From contig CAKNZJ010000207.1 of NCBI GenBank assembly GCA_932222125.1, positions 1 to 55,391 of the forward strand: DNA of 55,391 bases. The letters run 5' to 3'. Below are positions 1-5,807 of this stretch, piece after piece. The DNA is from an uncultured Clostridia bacterium. Lineage in GTDB: Bacteria; Bacillota; Clostridia; Oscillospirales; Oscillospiraceae. Under the pieces are notes generated by a model. That model saw nothing but the letters and a program-made list of their open reading frames with translations, was not told the origin of the DNA and searched no databases. A program made the translations under genes and the position numbers. The first letter of the stretch is position 1. Every line of letters starts with the position of its first letter.

Positions 1-34
1 CAACGGACCTGAGAAATCTTCCTCAGGTCCGTTG
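1..34 (-). terminator. hairpin downstream of rplL
   Basis: Two perfectly complementary 13-base arms (1-13 and 22-34) enclose an 8-base loop, 28 bases after the rplL stop on the minus strand. Any T-run would lie beyond the window edge, so termination versus attenuation before a downstream rpoB cannot be decided. In this gene order rpoB normally follows rplL. Confidence 0.6.
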
Positions 35-61
35 GATGCAGGGATGATATGGGGGGTAGTA

Positions 62-439
62 TTACTTCAACTCCACCTTGGCGCCGGCTTCTTCCAGCTT
101 GCCCTTCAGCTCCTCGGCTTCTTCCTTGGCGACGCCTTCCTTGAGGGCCTTGGGGGCGCCTTCCACCAGGGCTTTGGCCTCAGCCAGGCCCAGGCCGGTG
201 ATTTCACGGACAGCCTTGATGACCTTGATCTTGGCGGCAGCGTCAAAGCTGGCCAGAACCACGTCAAACTCGCTTTTCTCCTCCGCAGCGGCAGCGCCGC
301 CGGCAGCAGCGGCAGGAGCGGCCATGGCTGCGGCAGAGACGCCGAACTCTTCCTCCAGAGCCTTTACCAGATCGTTCAGTTCCAAAACAGTCAGAGCCTT
401 AACTTCGTCGATCAGAGCAGTGATTTTCTCGCTCGCCAT
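62..439 (-). CDS. rplL: 50S ribosomal protein L7/L12
   Basis: Stalk protein of the large ribosomal subunit, bound as dimers to L10, that recruits translation factors to the GTPase centre. The 125 residues begin MASEKITALIDEVKAL (N-terminal dimerisation and L10-binding domain). An Ala/Gly-rich hinge follows at about residues 37-52. The C-terminal domain contains KIKVIKAVREITGLGLAEAK and ends VEGAPKALKEGV...KVELK, all standard for the family. The start has a good Shine-Dalgarno sequence (GGAGG, 8-9 bases upstream). It lies 74 bases downstream of rplJ and is presumably co-transcribed from the promoter at 1286-1314. Length is normal. Confidence 0.98.
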   Translation of the reverse strand: MASEKITALIDEVKALTVLELNDLVKALEEEFGVSAAAMAAPAAAAGGAAAAEEKSEFDVVLASFDAAAKIKVIKAVREITGLGLAEAKALVEGAPKALKEGVAKEEAEELKGKLEEAGAKVELK

Positions 440-513
440 GATGATTTACCTCCTAAAATGTCAATTGTATGAATTGTAATGATTATGTGCCATCCCAATC
501 CGGGATGAGACGG

Positions 514-1119
514 TCATTCGGTAGCAGGGGCCTCCTCGGTGGAAGCGGGTTCTTCGGCAGGGGCCTCTGCGGGGGCAGCAGCCTCCTCTGTAGCGGGGGC
601 GGCTTCCTCTGCGGGGGCAGGCTGGCCACCCTGTTCCGCGATGGCCTTGATGACCACGGCCAGGCTGGTGATGGGAGAGAGCAGCATACCCAAGGTCTGA
701 GCAAGCAGAGTGTCCTTGGAAGGCAGCTCAGCCAGGGCCAGTACGTCGGTTAGGGGCAGAATCTGTCCGTCCATAAAACCGGCCTTGATGTTGAAGCGGT
801 CGCCCATTTGCTTGGCATACTTGTTGATGATGCGCATTGGGGCCACGGGATCGTCCTTGGAGACAGCCAGGGAAGTGCTCCCATTGAGCACCTCATCCAG
901 CGCACTCATGTCCACATTGCCCAAGGCGCGGCGAAGCAGGGTATTCTTCACCACGGCATACTCCACACCATTCTCACGCAGTTCCGCCCGCAGGGCGGTG
1001 TCCTCCGCCACGGTAATGCCCTTGTAGTCCACCAGGACACCGGAGCTGGCGGCTTTGATGCTGTCGGTGAGGGTGGCCACAATGGCCTGTTTCTCACTGA
1101 GAACCTTTGCGTTCGGCAT
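514..1119 (-). CDS. rplJ: 50S ribosomal protein L10, with long acidic Ala/Pro/Glu tail
   Basis: Base of the L7/L12 stalk; binds 23S rRNA and carries the L7/L12 dimers. The N-terminal part is typical: MPNAKVLSEKQAIVATL, then SGVLVDYKGITV and VVKNTLLRRAL. At 201 residues it is longer than the usual 165-175. The surplus is a C-terminal low-complexity tail from about residue 162, made almost only of Ala, Pro and Glu, following the helix (VVIKAIAEQGG) where L7/L12 should dock. The start has GGAGGTG upstream. It is read from its own leader and promoter, separate from rplK-rplA because of the insert at 1316-2510. Confidence 0.97.
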   Translation of the reverse strand: MPNAKVLSEKQAIVATLTDSIKAASSGVLVDYKGITVAEDTALRAELRENGVEYAVVKNTLLRRALGNVDMSALDEVLNGSTSLAVSKDDPVAPMRIINKYAKQMGDRFNIKAGFMDGQILPLTDVLALAELPSKDTLLAQTLGMLLSPITSLAVVIKAIAEQGGQPAPAEEAAPATEEAAAPAEAPAEEPASTEEAPATE

Positions 1120-1279
1120 TGTTTGAATTCACCTCCGGGTAGTTTGGTTATAGCAGGTATTTTGCGCGCAGGGCACAAAAAACGCTGCCCTCGTGTCCAC
1201 ACGAAAACAGCGCAATCATAACGTATTGGCTGCATTCTCGGCGGGATTTACGCATACGCACCCGCTGTCTTTGAACACG
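1120..1279 (-). promoter_or_regulatory. rplJL 5' leader (L10 leader candidate)
   Basis: About 160 bases lie between the inferred transcription start (near 1279) and the rplJ start codon. In Firmicutes this position usually holds the L10 leader, an RNA to which L10(L12)4 binds to repress its own synthesis. I see a strong hairpin (1183-1212) followed by a U-run and downstream GC-rich complementary stretches. The family assignment rests on position and hairpin content, not on a covariance search. Confidence 0.6.
1177..1212 (-). terminator. attenuator-like hairpin in rplJ leader
   Basis: On the minus strand CGCTG (1212-1208) pairs with CAGCG (1187-1183). A 3x3 internal loop follows, then TCGTG/CACGA closes a 4-base loop. 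Six T residues (1182-1177) come directly after. This is the shape of an intrinsic terminator inside the leader, 58 bases before the rplJ start. Confidence 0.55.
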
Positions 1280-1285
1280 GCTTAC

Positions 1286-1314
1286 ATTATATAGCATCCC
1301 TCTAGTTTTGTCAA
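1286..1314 (-). promoter_or_regulatory. sigma-A promoter for rplJ-rplL
   Basis: On the minus strand: TTGACA (1314-1309), a 17-base spacer, then TATAAT (1291-1286). Both hexamers are perfect consensus. It shows that rplJL is transcribed independently of rplKA here. Confidence 0.88.
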
Positions 1315-1315
1315 G

Positions 1316-1345
1316 AAAAACTCAAAAAAGCCTGCTGTTTTGAGT
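1316..1345 (-). terminator. weak terminator after the XRE gene
   Basis: On the minus strand ACTCAAAA and TTTTGAGT form an 8-bp stem (1345-1338 and 1327-1320) followed by a T-run. It sits directly upstream of the rplJ promoter and may separate the XRE gene from rplJ. The stem is AT-rich and weak. Confidence 0.4.
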
Positions 1346-1520
1346 TTGTACAATGTTTGTCAGTTACAAAGTAAATAATACCTTATAATATAACGTGGAG
1401 ATGACGAATAGAAAAGATGGTGAGGGATATCCTGAAAAACTAAAGTTGTAAAGAAATGCTGCATCTACTTTATCTTTTGGGTTGATGGAGAATGCTTCCG
1501 CGATTTTACCAAGGTGCCGT

Positions 1521-1736
1521 CTAATGCCGCTGCGGGTCATCAGAGCGGCCTACCAGGTAGTCTAGGGATATGTCGAAGTAGTCTGCCAGGGCGATGAGAA
1601 CAGATGCGGTTGGTTCATTTTTTCCATATTCATAGAACTGATACATGGCTTCAGAGACACCGGCGGCTTGCGCAGCCTGGACTTGAGTAATTTTTCTCTG
1701 CTTACGGATGCGCCGCAGGGCTTCATTTAATTTCAT
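1521..1736 (-). CDS. small XRE-family DNA-binding repressor
   Basis: 71-residue stand-alone helix-turn-helix protein of the Cro/C1 (XRE) family. The HTH spans about residues 5-58: LRRIRKQRKITQVQAAQAAG, then VSEAMYQFYEYGKNEPTASV, then LIALADYFDISLDYLVGR. I take the ATG at 1736 rather than the upstream in-frame start at 1772, because GGAGGTG stands 7 bases before it. It is divergent from the Cro-like pseudogene at 1840. Between them lie two perfect palindromes that are the natural operators. This is a phage-type immunity-region arrangement inside the ribosomal protein cluster. Target genes other than its neighbour are unknown. Confidence 0.88.
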   Translation of the reverse strand: MKLNEALRRIRKQRKITQVQAAQAAGVSEAMYQFYEYGKNEPTASVLIALADYFDISLDYLVGRSDDPQRH

Positions 1737-1765
1737 AGCGCAACACCTCCAAATTAAAAGGGGTA

Positions 1766-1817
1766 TTGACACATAATAAATTATGTGCTAACATTGACAA
1801 AACCTAATAAATTAGGT
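1766..1817 (+). promoter_or_regulatory. tandem -35 elements with two palindromic operators
   Basis: Two near-identical units lie side by side. TTGACA (1766-1771) is followed by palindrome ACATAATAAATTATGT (1771-1786) and TAACAT (1789-1794) with 17-bp spacing. A second TTGACA (1794-1799) is followed by palindrome ACCTAATAAATTAGGT (1802-1817). The palindrome centres are 31 bp apart, about three helical turns. An XRE dimer bound here would cover the promoter of the rightward gene. Confidence 0.7.
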
Positions 1818-1839
1818 GAGATAAAAAAGAGGGGAGAAG

Positions 1840-2040
1840 ATGAATATGGCGCTATGGGCAAGCTGTAAACAGTCCGGCAAGGCATAGGGGCAGGTCGCCA
1901 AAGAAGCGAATATGAGCGAAGGCATATACCAGGGATATAGGTATGGCAAAAGTGAACCTAGCATTCGGACGGCAATCCGAATTGCAGGGATGCTCAACAG
2001 AGGAGGGGAAGAGTTGTTTGAGGCGGCAGCCTCGCAATAG
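1840..2040 (+). pseudogene. Cro-like XRE gene interrupted by an amber codon
   Basis: An ATG at 1840, with GGGGAGAAG just upstream, opens a 67-codon frame. Codon 16 (1885-1887) is TAG. After it the frame continues as a clear XRE helix-turn-helix: GQVAKEANMSEGIYQGYRYG, KSEPSIRTAIRIAGMLNRGG, EELFEAAASQ, stop at 2038-2040. By comparison with the family the TAG stands where Gln is common, so a single CAG to TAG change would explain it. No good start codon with an SD follows the stop, so it is probably dead unless the amber codon is suppressed. It faces away from the XRE gene at 1736 and is driven by the tandem promoter/operators. Confidence 0.72.
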
Positions 2041-2268
2041 GCGAAATACCTGGTGGCAACCGGGCAAATCAGGGACATTTGCAACACTAAGATACCATAA
2101 GGCACGGCGTTGGGTCAAGAGCGCCTGCTGTAAGACACTCTGCTGAAAAGAGTAGAGGATAGGCGTTTGTCCATATGGAAGGAAAAAGGGATAATATTTC
2201 TGTGTTACGAAACATGATATCCTGCTGGCTTGGCAGAATAAATTGAAAATTTTGAGTGGGTGATTAAC

Positions 2269-2466
2269 ATGAAAGGATATAAAGAGTATCCAGAAGAAAT
2301 TTGCGGGGGTTGCCGGCATTTTTGCCCGCATTACATCCGAATGAGGGATAACCGCTACGTTCTCATCCGCTTTGGACATTGTGTCTTTCCAAGGATGAAA
2401 AGGCGGCGGATAGAGGAGCATTGTCCCAATTGGAGCCCTGTGGAGACAGAAAATAACAGAGTCTAA
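2269..2466 (+). CDS. small Cys-rich protein, putative zinc binder
   Basis: A 65-residue protein of unknown function. It contains ICGGCRHFCPHYI near residue 12, a further Cys in FGHCVF, and HCPNW near the C-terminus, so a CxxC/CxxH metal site is likely. It is rich in Arg and Lys (PRMKRRRIEEHC). I prefer the ATG at 2269 (GAGTGGG 8 bases upstream) to the in-frame GTG at 2260. Genes like this are common as uncharacterised cargo in prophages and accessory islands of Clostridia. Here it closes the insert between rplA and rplJ and is followed by the terminator at 2477-2510. The 228 bases before it hold no other gene that I can recognise. Confidence 0.6.
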   Translation: MKGYKEYPEEICGGCRHFCPHYIRMRDNRYVLIRFGHCVFPRMKRRRIEEHCPNWSPVETENNRV

Positions 2467-2476
2467 AAGCAGGTGC

Positions 2477-2510
2477 AAAAAAGCCGCCGAGTAATATCCG
2501 GCGGCTTTTT
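2477..2510. terminator. bidirectional intrinsic terminator
   Basis: AAAAAGCCGCCG (2478-2489) pairs with CGGCGGCTTTTT (2499-2510), with U-runs on both strands. It terminates the Cys-rich gene on the plus strand and rplK-rplA on the minus strand. Confidence 0.9.
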
Positions 2511-2523
2511 ACTATGTTATAAA

Positions 2524-3219
2524 TCAGGCAAATTTGCCAGTGTTCAGCTTCACACCGGGACCCATGGTGGAGGCAGCCACGCAGCTGCGGATATATTGAC
2601 CCTTAGCGGCGGCGGGCTTAGCTTTGACAATAGCGCCCATGAGCGCGTTCAGGTTTTCGCCGAGCTTCTCCGCGCCGAAGGATACCTTACCGATGGGGCA
2701 GTGGATAATGTTGGTCTTATCCAGACGGTACTCCACCTTACCGGCCTTGATTTCGGTGATGGCCTGGGTCACATTGGGAGTGACGGTGCCAGCCTTGGGG
2801 GAGGGCATCAGGCCCTTAGGACCCAGCACCTTACCCAGACGGCCCACGGTGCCCATCATGTCGGGGGTGGCGACCACCACGTCAAAGTCAAACCAGTTTT
2901 CCTTTTGGATTTTTTCCACCATGTCCATCTCGCCGACGAAGTCAGCTCCGGCGGCCCGGGCCTCATCAGCCTTGTCGCCTTTGGCGAAGACCAGCACACG
3001 CTGGACCTTACCGGTGCCGTGGGGAAGGACAATGGCGCCACGGACCTGCTGATCGGCGTGGCGGGAGTCCACACCTAGCTTGACGTGCAACTCCACGGTC
3101 TCATCAAACTTGGCCTTGGCTGTCTTGATGACCAGATCCATGGCCTCGCCTACATCATACTGTGCGGAGCGGTCGATGAGCTTTGCGCTGTCCACATATT
3201 TTTTACCTTTGCAAGCCAT
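2524..3219 (-). CDS. rplA: 50S ribosomal protein L1
   Basis: L1 stalk protein of the large subunit; it moves E-site tRNA and represses its own operon by binding mRNA. The 231 residues are of normal length. Recognisable parts are KYVDSAKLIDRSAQYDVGEA at the N-terminus, VELHVKLGVDSRHADQQVRG, the GPKGLMPSPKAGTVT signature near the middle, and GQYIRSCVAASTMGPGVKLN at the end. It follows rplK by 19 bases and is the last gene of its transcript, with a terminator at 2477-2510. Confidence 0.98.
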   Translation of the reverse strand: MACKGKKYVDSAKLIDRSAQYDVGEAMDLVIKTAKAKFDETVELHVKLGVDSRHADQQVRGAIVLPHGTGKVQRVLVFAKGDKADEARAAGADFVGEMDMVEKIQKENWFDFDVVVATPDMMGTVGRLGKVLGPKGLMPSPKAGTVTPNVTQAITEIKAGKVEYRLDKTNIIHCPIGKVSFGAEKLGENLNALMGAIVKAKPAAAKGQYIRSCVAASTMGPGVKLNTGKFA

Positions 3220-3238
3220 TTTCTTCTTCCTCCTTCCC

Positions 3239-3664
3239 TTACTCTTCCACCAGAATGCCCATGGAGCGAGCGGTGCCGGCGATCATGCTCATAGCGGCCT
3301 CCAGGCTAGCGGCGTTTAGGTCGGGCATCTTTGTTTCGGCGATCTTCTGCAGGTCAGCCTTGGACAGGGTGGCCACCTTGGTCTTGTTGGGGACGCCGGA
3401 ACCGGACTCGATGCCACAGGCCTTCTTGATCAGGACAGGGGCGGGAGGCGTCTTGGTAATGAAGGAAAAGGAGCGGTCAGCATAAACGGTGATAACCACG
3501 GGAATAATCAGTCCCATGTCCTTCTTGGTGCGCTCGTTAAATTCCTTGGTAAAGGCGGCGATATTCACGCCGTGCTGGCCCAGGGCCGGACCCACAGGGG
3601 GGGCCGGAGTTGCCTGACCGGCGGGGATTTGCAGCTTGACATATCCAGTAATTTTCTGTGCCAT
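3239..3664 (-). CDS. rplK: 50S ribosomal protein L11
   Basis: Binds the GTPase-associated region of 23S rRNA next to the L10/L12 stalk. The 141 residues begin MAQKITGYVKLQIPAGQATP and continue with the family signature PPVGPALGQHGVNIAAFTKE. The C-terminal rRNA-binding domain ends GTARSMGILVEE. The start has GGAGGTG upstream. The gene lies upstream of rplA and downstream of nusG, with a 189-base structured gap before it. Confidence 0.98.
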   Translation of the reverse strand: MAQKITGYVKLQIPAGQATPAPPVGPALGQHGVNIAAFTKEFNERTKKDMGLIIPVVITVYADRSFSFITKTPPAPVLIKKACGIESGSGVPNKTKVATLSKADLQKIAETKMPDLNAASLEAAMSMIAGTARSMGILVEE

Positions 3665-3690
3665 TTAAAATAGCACCTCCTACATAAAAT

Positions 3691-3795
3691 GTGGTGGTGA
3701 CGGAGCACGAATCGCTCCTCCCACGGCGTCGGTATAGTCCTTGCATCGCTGGCCCCTAATTCAAGGATATGGGGACTGCGTCACTCCGCTATACC
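3691..3795 (-). promoter_or_regulatory. structured leader upstream of rplK (putative L1 autoregulatory site)
   Basis: The 189-base nusG-rplK gap contains two pairings on the minus strand. GGTATAG (3737-3731 complement) pairs with CTATACC (3795-3789 complement). Nearer rplK, GTGGGAGGAGC and GCTCC...CACCAC (3725-3691) form a hairpin resembling the GUGGGAG/ACCAC element that binds ribosomal protein L1 in Firmicute rplK leaders. The L1-site call is from memory of that motif and is tentative. Confidence 0.45.
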
Positions 3796-3853
3796 TTTGA
3801 TTTGTTCCGGACCTGCTTAGCTGGGCGCTGCAACAAATAACGGGTGGAGGGAT

Positions 3854-4372
3854 TTAGATGGTCTCCACCTGGTCCAGCTCCAGTTCCACAGGGGTCTCCC
3901 GGCCAAACATAGATACCATCACCCGGACCTTGCCGCGCTCCATGTCCAGATCCTCCACTGTGCCGATGAAGGAGGACAGGGCGCCGTCGGTGATCTTGAC
4001 ACTGTCACCTACTTGATAGGCCACGACAACTTCCCGCTTTTCCACACCCAGGGCGGCAATCTCGTCTTCGGTGAGGGGGATGGCTTTGTTGGCCGCGCCC
4101 ACAAAACCGGTTACGCCGCGAATATTGCGCACTAGGTGCCAGGTTTCGTCGGTCATGATCATCTTGACCAGCACATAACCGGGGAACACTTTATGTTCCG
4201 CCGTTTTGGGGCCGTTGTCCGTGATCTCAGTAACAGTCTCCATAGGGATTGAGACCTCGGCGATTAAGTCGTGCATATTGCGGTTTTCCACAGCCTGCTC
4301 AATGGACATAGCTACAGTGTTCTCGTAGCCAGAGTAGGTATGGGCCACATACCATTTCAGCTGGTCAGACAT
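3854..4372 (-). CDS. nusG: transcription termination/antitermination protein NusG
   Basis: RNA polymerase-binding elongation factor. About 172 residues: the NGN domain begins MSDQLKWYVAHTYSGYENTV and contains PGYVLVKMIMTDETWHLVRN. The C-terminal KOW domain includes QVGDSVKITDGALSSFIGTV and ends VELELDQVETI. An in-frame GTG at 4381 would add three residues; the ATG at 4372 matches the family start. It lies 11 bases after secE, as is usual. Confidence 0.97.
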   Translation of the reverse strand: MSDQLKWYVAHTYSGYENTVAMSIEQAVENRNMHDLIAEVSIPMETVTEITDNGPKTAEHKVFPGYVLVKMIMTDETWHLVRNIRGVTGFVGAANKAIPLTEDEIAALGVEKREVVVAYQVGDSVKITDGALSSFIGTVEDLDMERGKVRVMVSMFGRETPVELELDQVETI

Positions 4373-4383
4373 GGGCCGCACCT

Positions 4384-4671
4384 TTAAGCGAAGAGGTTGA
4401 GCAGAGCGTCGATGACTGCACGAGCAAGAAAGTCAAAGACCCAGATAAAAATGCCCACCACAATGACACAGGCGATGACAGTGCCTACGTTCTTCAGCAC
4501 AGATTTTGCAGAGGGCCAGGTAACCTTTTTCAACTCGCCCTTGAGGTCCTTGAACCAGCGCAGCACGCTGCCGGATTTTTCCTGCTTTTTGGAGGGAGAG
4601 GCCTTCTTAGGCTTCGGGGTGGAGTTTACGGACTCCTGGGAAGCGTTGTTCCGCTTTTCTTGTTCAGACAT
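4384..4671 (-). CDS. secE: preprotein translocase subunit SecE
   Basis: Single-pass subunit of the SecYEG channel. Of 95 residues, about the first 35 are charged, low-complexity and lysine-rich (PKPKKASPSKKQEK), longer than in minimal SecE. The conserved amphipathic segment FKDLKGELKKVTWPSAKSV follows. One transmembrane helix spans about residues 63-90 (VGTVIACVIVVGIFIWVFDF). It sits between rpmG and nusG in one transcript. Confidence 0.95.
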   Translation of the reverse strand: MSEQEKRNNASQESVNSTPKPKKASPSKKQEKSGSVLRWFKDLKGELKKVTWPSAKSVLKNVGTVIACVIVVGIFIWVFDFLARAVIDALLNLFA

Positions 4672-4705
4672 TCAATTTACCCTTCTTTCCTTGAGCGACA
4701 GCCCA

Positions 4706-4870
4706 TTACTTGGTTTCGGTGTGCAGCGTGTGCTTTCTGCAGAAGGGGCAGTACTTGTTGAGCTCCAAACGGTCAGTGGTATTGCGCTTGTTTTTGGTGG
4801 TGTCGTAATTGCGCTGTTTACACTCGGAGCAGCGCAGCACGATTTTCACACGGTTCCCGGCTTTCGCCAT
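4706..4870 (-). CDS. rpmG: 50S ribosomal protein L33
   Basis: A 54-residue zinc-type L33. CSEC and CPFC provide the four Cys ligands, so this is the C+ form. The motif NYDTTKNKRNTTDRLELNKY is diagnostic. The start at 4870 has GGAGGTG 7 bases upstream; a longer in-frame extension to 5062 has no such signal and covers leader structure. It is the first gene of rpmG-secE-nusG, transcribed from the promoter at 5086-5114. Confidence 0.95.
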   Translation of the reverse strand: MAKAGNRVKIVLRCSECKQRNYDTTKNKRNTTDRLELNKYCPFCRKHTLHTETK

Positions 4871-5079
4871 ACTCGGCACCTCCTTTTGAATTTGGCCGCC
4901 CGACAAAAAAACGCCGGGACCGGCCCCTGCCGATTCCAGCGCTTCAAATGGGCGCACTACGCCCGAAGAAAAGCTACGGAAAAATCGGCTGATTGCCTCC
5001 CTGTGATCCATGAAATATGGAGAGAGGGGTTTATATCCATCCCGTAAAATGGATATAAACAAAAGCCCTACTCACAGGT
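4871..5079 (-). promoter_or_regulatory. rpmG leader with a 12-bp hairpin
   Basis: From the inferred start near 5079 to rpmG there are about 210 untranslated bases. A perfect 12-bp inverted repeat, GTTTATATCCAT (5029-5040) with ATGGATATAAAC (5049-5060), lies near the 5' end. Nearer the gene GCCG/CGGC with a 4-base loop is followed by seven T on the minus strand (about 4903-4920), a weak terminator-like element. No known riboswitch class was recognised. Confidence 0.45.
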
Positions 5080-5085
5080 GCCAAT

Positions 5086-5114
5086 AGTTTATCACGCTGC
5101 TATAGGCTTGTCAA
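5086..5114 (-). promoter_or_regulatory. promoter for rpmG-secE-nusG
   Basis: On the minus strand TTGACA (5114-5109), 17-base spacer, TAAACT (5091-5086). The -35 overlaps the -35 of the opposing ruvX promoter. Confidence 0.7.
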
Positions 5115-5136
5115 GGGCCATTTTGTCGTCTATAAT
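5108..5136 (+). promoter_or_regulatory. promoter for ruvX
   Basis: TTGTCA (5108-5113), 17-base spacer, TATAAT (5131-5136). The -35 shares five positions with the -35 of the rpmG promoter on the other strand, so the two polymerases should exclude one another. Confidence 0.78.
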
Positions 5137-5189
5137 GTGGGGTAGGATGTATCATCAATATGCCGATTACATGGGCTGGAGGGATGCGG

Positions 5190-5609
5190 ATGAGAGTGAT
5201 GGCCATCGATTATGGGGACGCCCGAACTGGGGTGGCTATCTCGGATGAAATGGGGCTGCTGGCGGGGTTTACCACTGTCATTCAAAGTCACCGGGAGGAA
5301 CAGGTGCTGGGGGAATTGTGCCGCCTGATCACCCAGCGCCAGATCACAGAGCTGGTACTGGGCTTTCCCCGGAATATGGACGGCAGCGAGGGACCCCGGG
5401 GGGAGCGGTACCGTGAATTTGCCGCCCGGCTGGAGCGGGCTAGCGGCATGGGGGTTCGGCTGTGGGACGAGCGGCGCACCACCATTGAGGCTCACCAGAT
5501 TCTCCATGCCTCGGGAAAGAAGATGAAAGCCCATAAAAAGAATGTGGATGCGGTGGCTGCCAGCCTGATTTTAGAGGGCTATCTCACCCGGCGGGCCAAA
5601 AATCTGTAA
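5190..5609 (+). CDS. ruvX: YqgF/RuvX family nuclease
   Basis: RNase H-fold protein, annotated as a putative Holliday junction resolvase and implicated in pre-16S rRNA 5' processing. The 139 residues begin MRVMAIDYGDARTGVAISDE, with the first catalytic Asp in AIDYG. ELVLGFPRNMDGSEGPRG is the family signature, then LWDERRTTIEAHQIL. The C-terminal DAVAASLILEGYL carries the last acidic residue. I chose the ATG at 5190 because CTGGAGGG lies 6 bases upstream; the in-frame ATG at 5184 would abut it. It is divergent from rpmG and ends before the terminator at 5761. Confidence 0.93.
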   Translation: MRVMAIDYGDARTGVAISDEMGLLAGFTTVIQSHREEQVLGELCRLITQRQITELVLGFPRNMDGSEGPRGERYREFAARLERASGMGVRLWDERRTTIEAHQILHASGKKMKAHKKNVDAVAASLILEGYLTRRAKNL

Positions 5610-5657
5610 GTTCGTTATTCTGTGGAGGCGTGCGCTCTGGAGTGTAAAGGAAAATAA

Positions 5658-5762
5658 GAAAAGTTTAAGGAAAGGTTTCGAGAGGCCACAAAGCGGGAAT
5701 ATACCCAAGCGTATATCTCAGTGGTGGAGGAGTGGCTTAGCCAAACAGATGGGCAGAGATAA
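5658..5762 (+). pseudogene. possible 34-codon coding remnant
   Basis: Between ruvX and the terminator, in the same frame as ruvX, an open stretch reads EKFKERFREATKREYTQAYI, then SVVEEWLSQTDGQR and stop. It looks protein-like (charged, amphipathic) but follows a TAA and has no start codon with an SD. It could be the tail of a lost gene or chance. Confidence 0.2.
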
Positions 5763-5795
5763 AAACCCGGCGGAGCAGCGCTCCGCCGGGTTTTT
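5761..5795. terminator. bidirectional terminator between ruvX and ackA
   Basis: AAAAACCCGGCGGAG (5761-5775) pairs with CTCCGCCGGGTTTTT (5781-5795). It serves the convergent ruvX and ackA genes. Confidence 0.93.
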
Positions 5796-5807
5796 ATCGT
5801 GTTAAGA

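Noticed and set aside
1852..2478. 208-codon minus-strand frame opposite the Cro-like pseudogene and the Cys-rich gene
   Set aside because: Codon content is not protein-like, and the plus strand contains a clear HTH and a Cys-rich protein with SDs in this interval.
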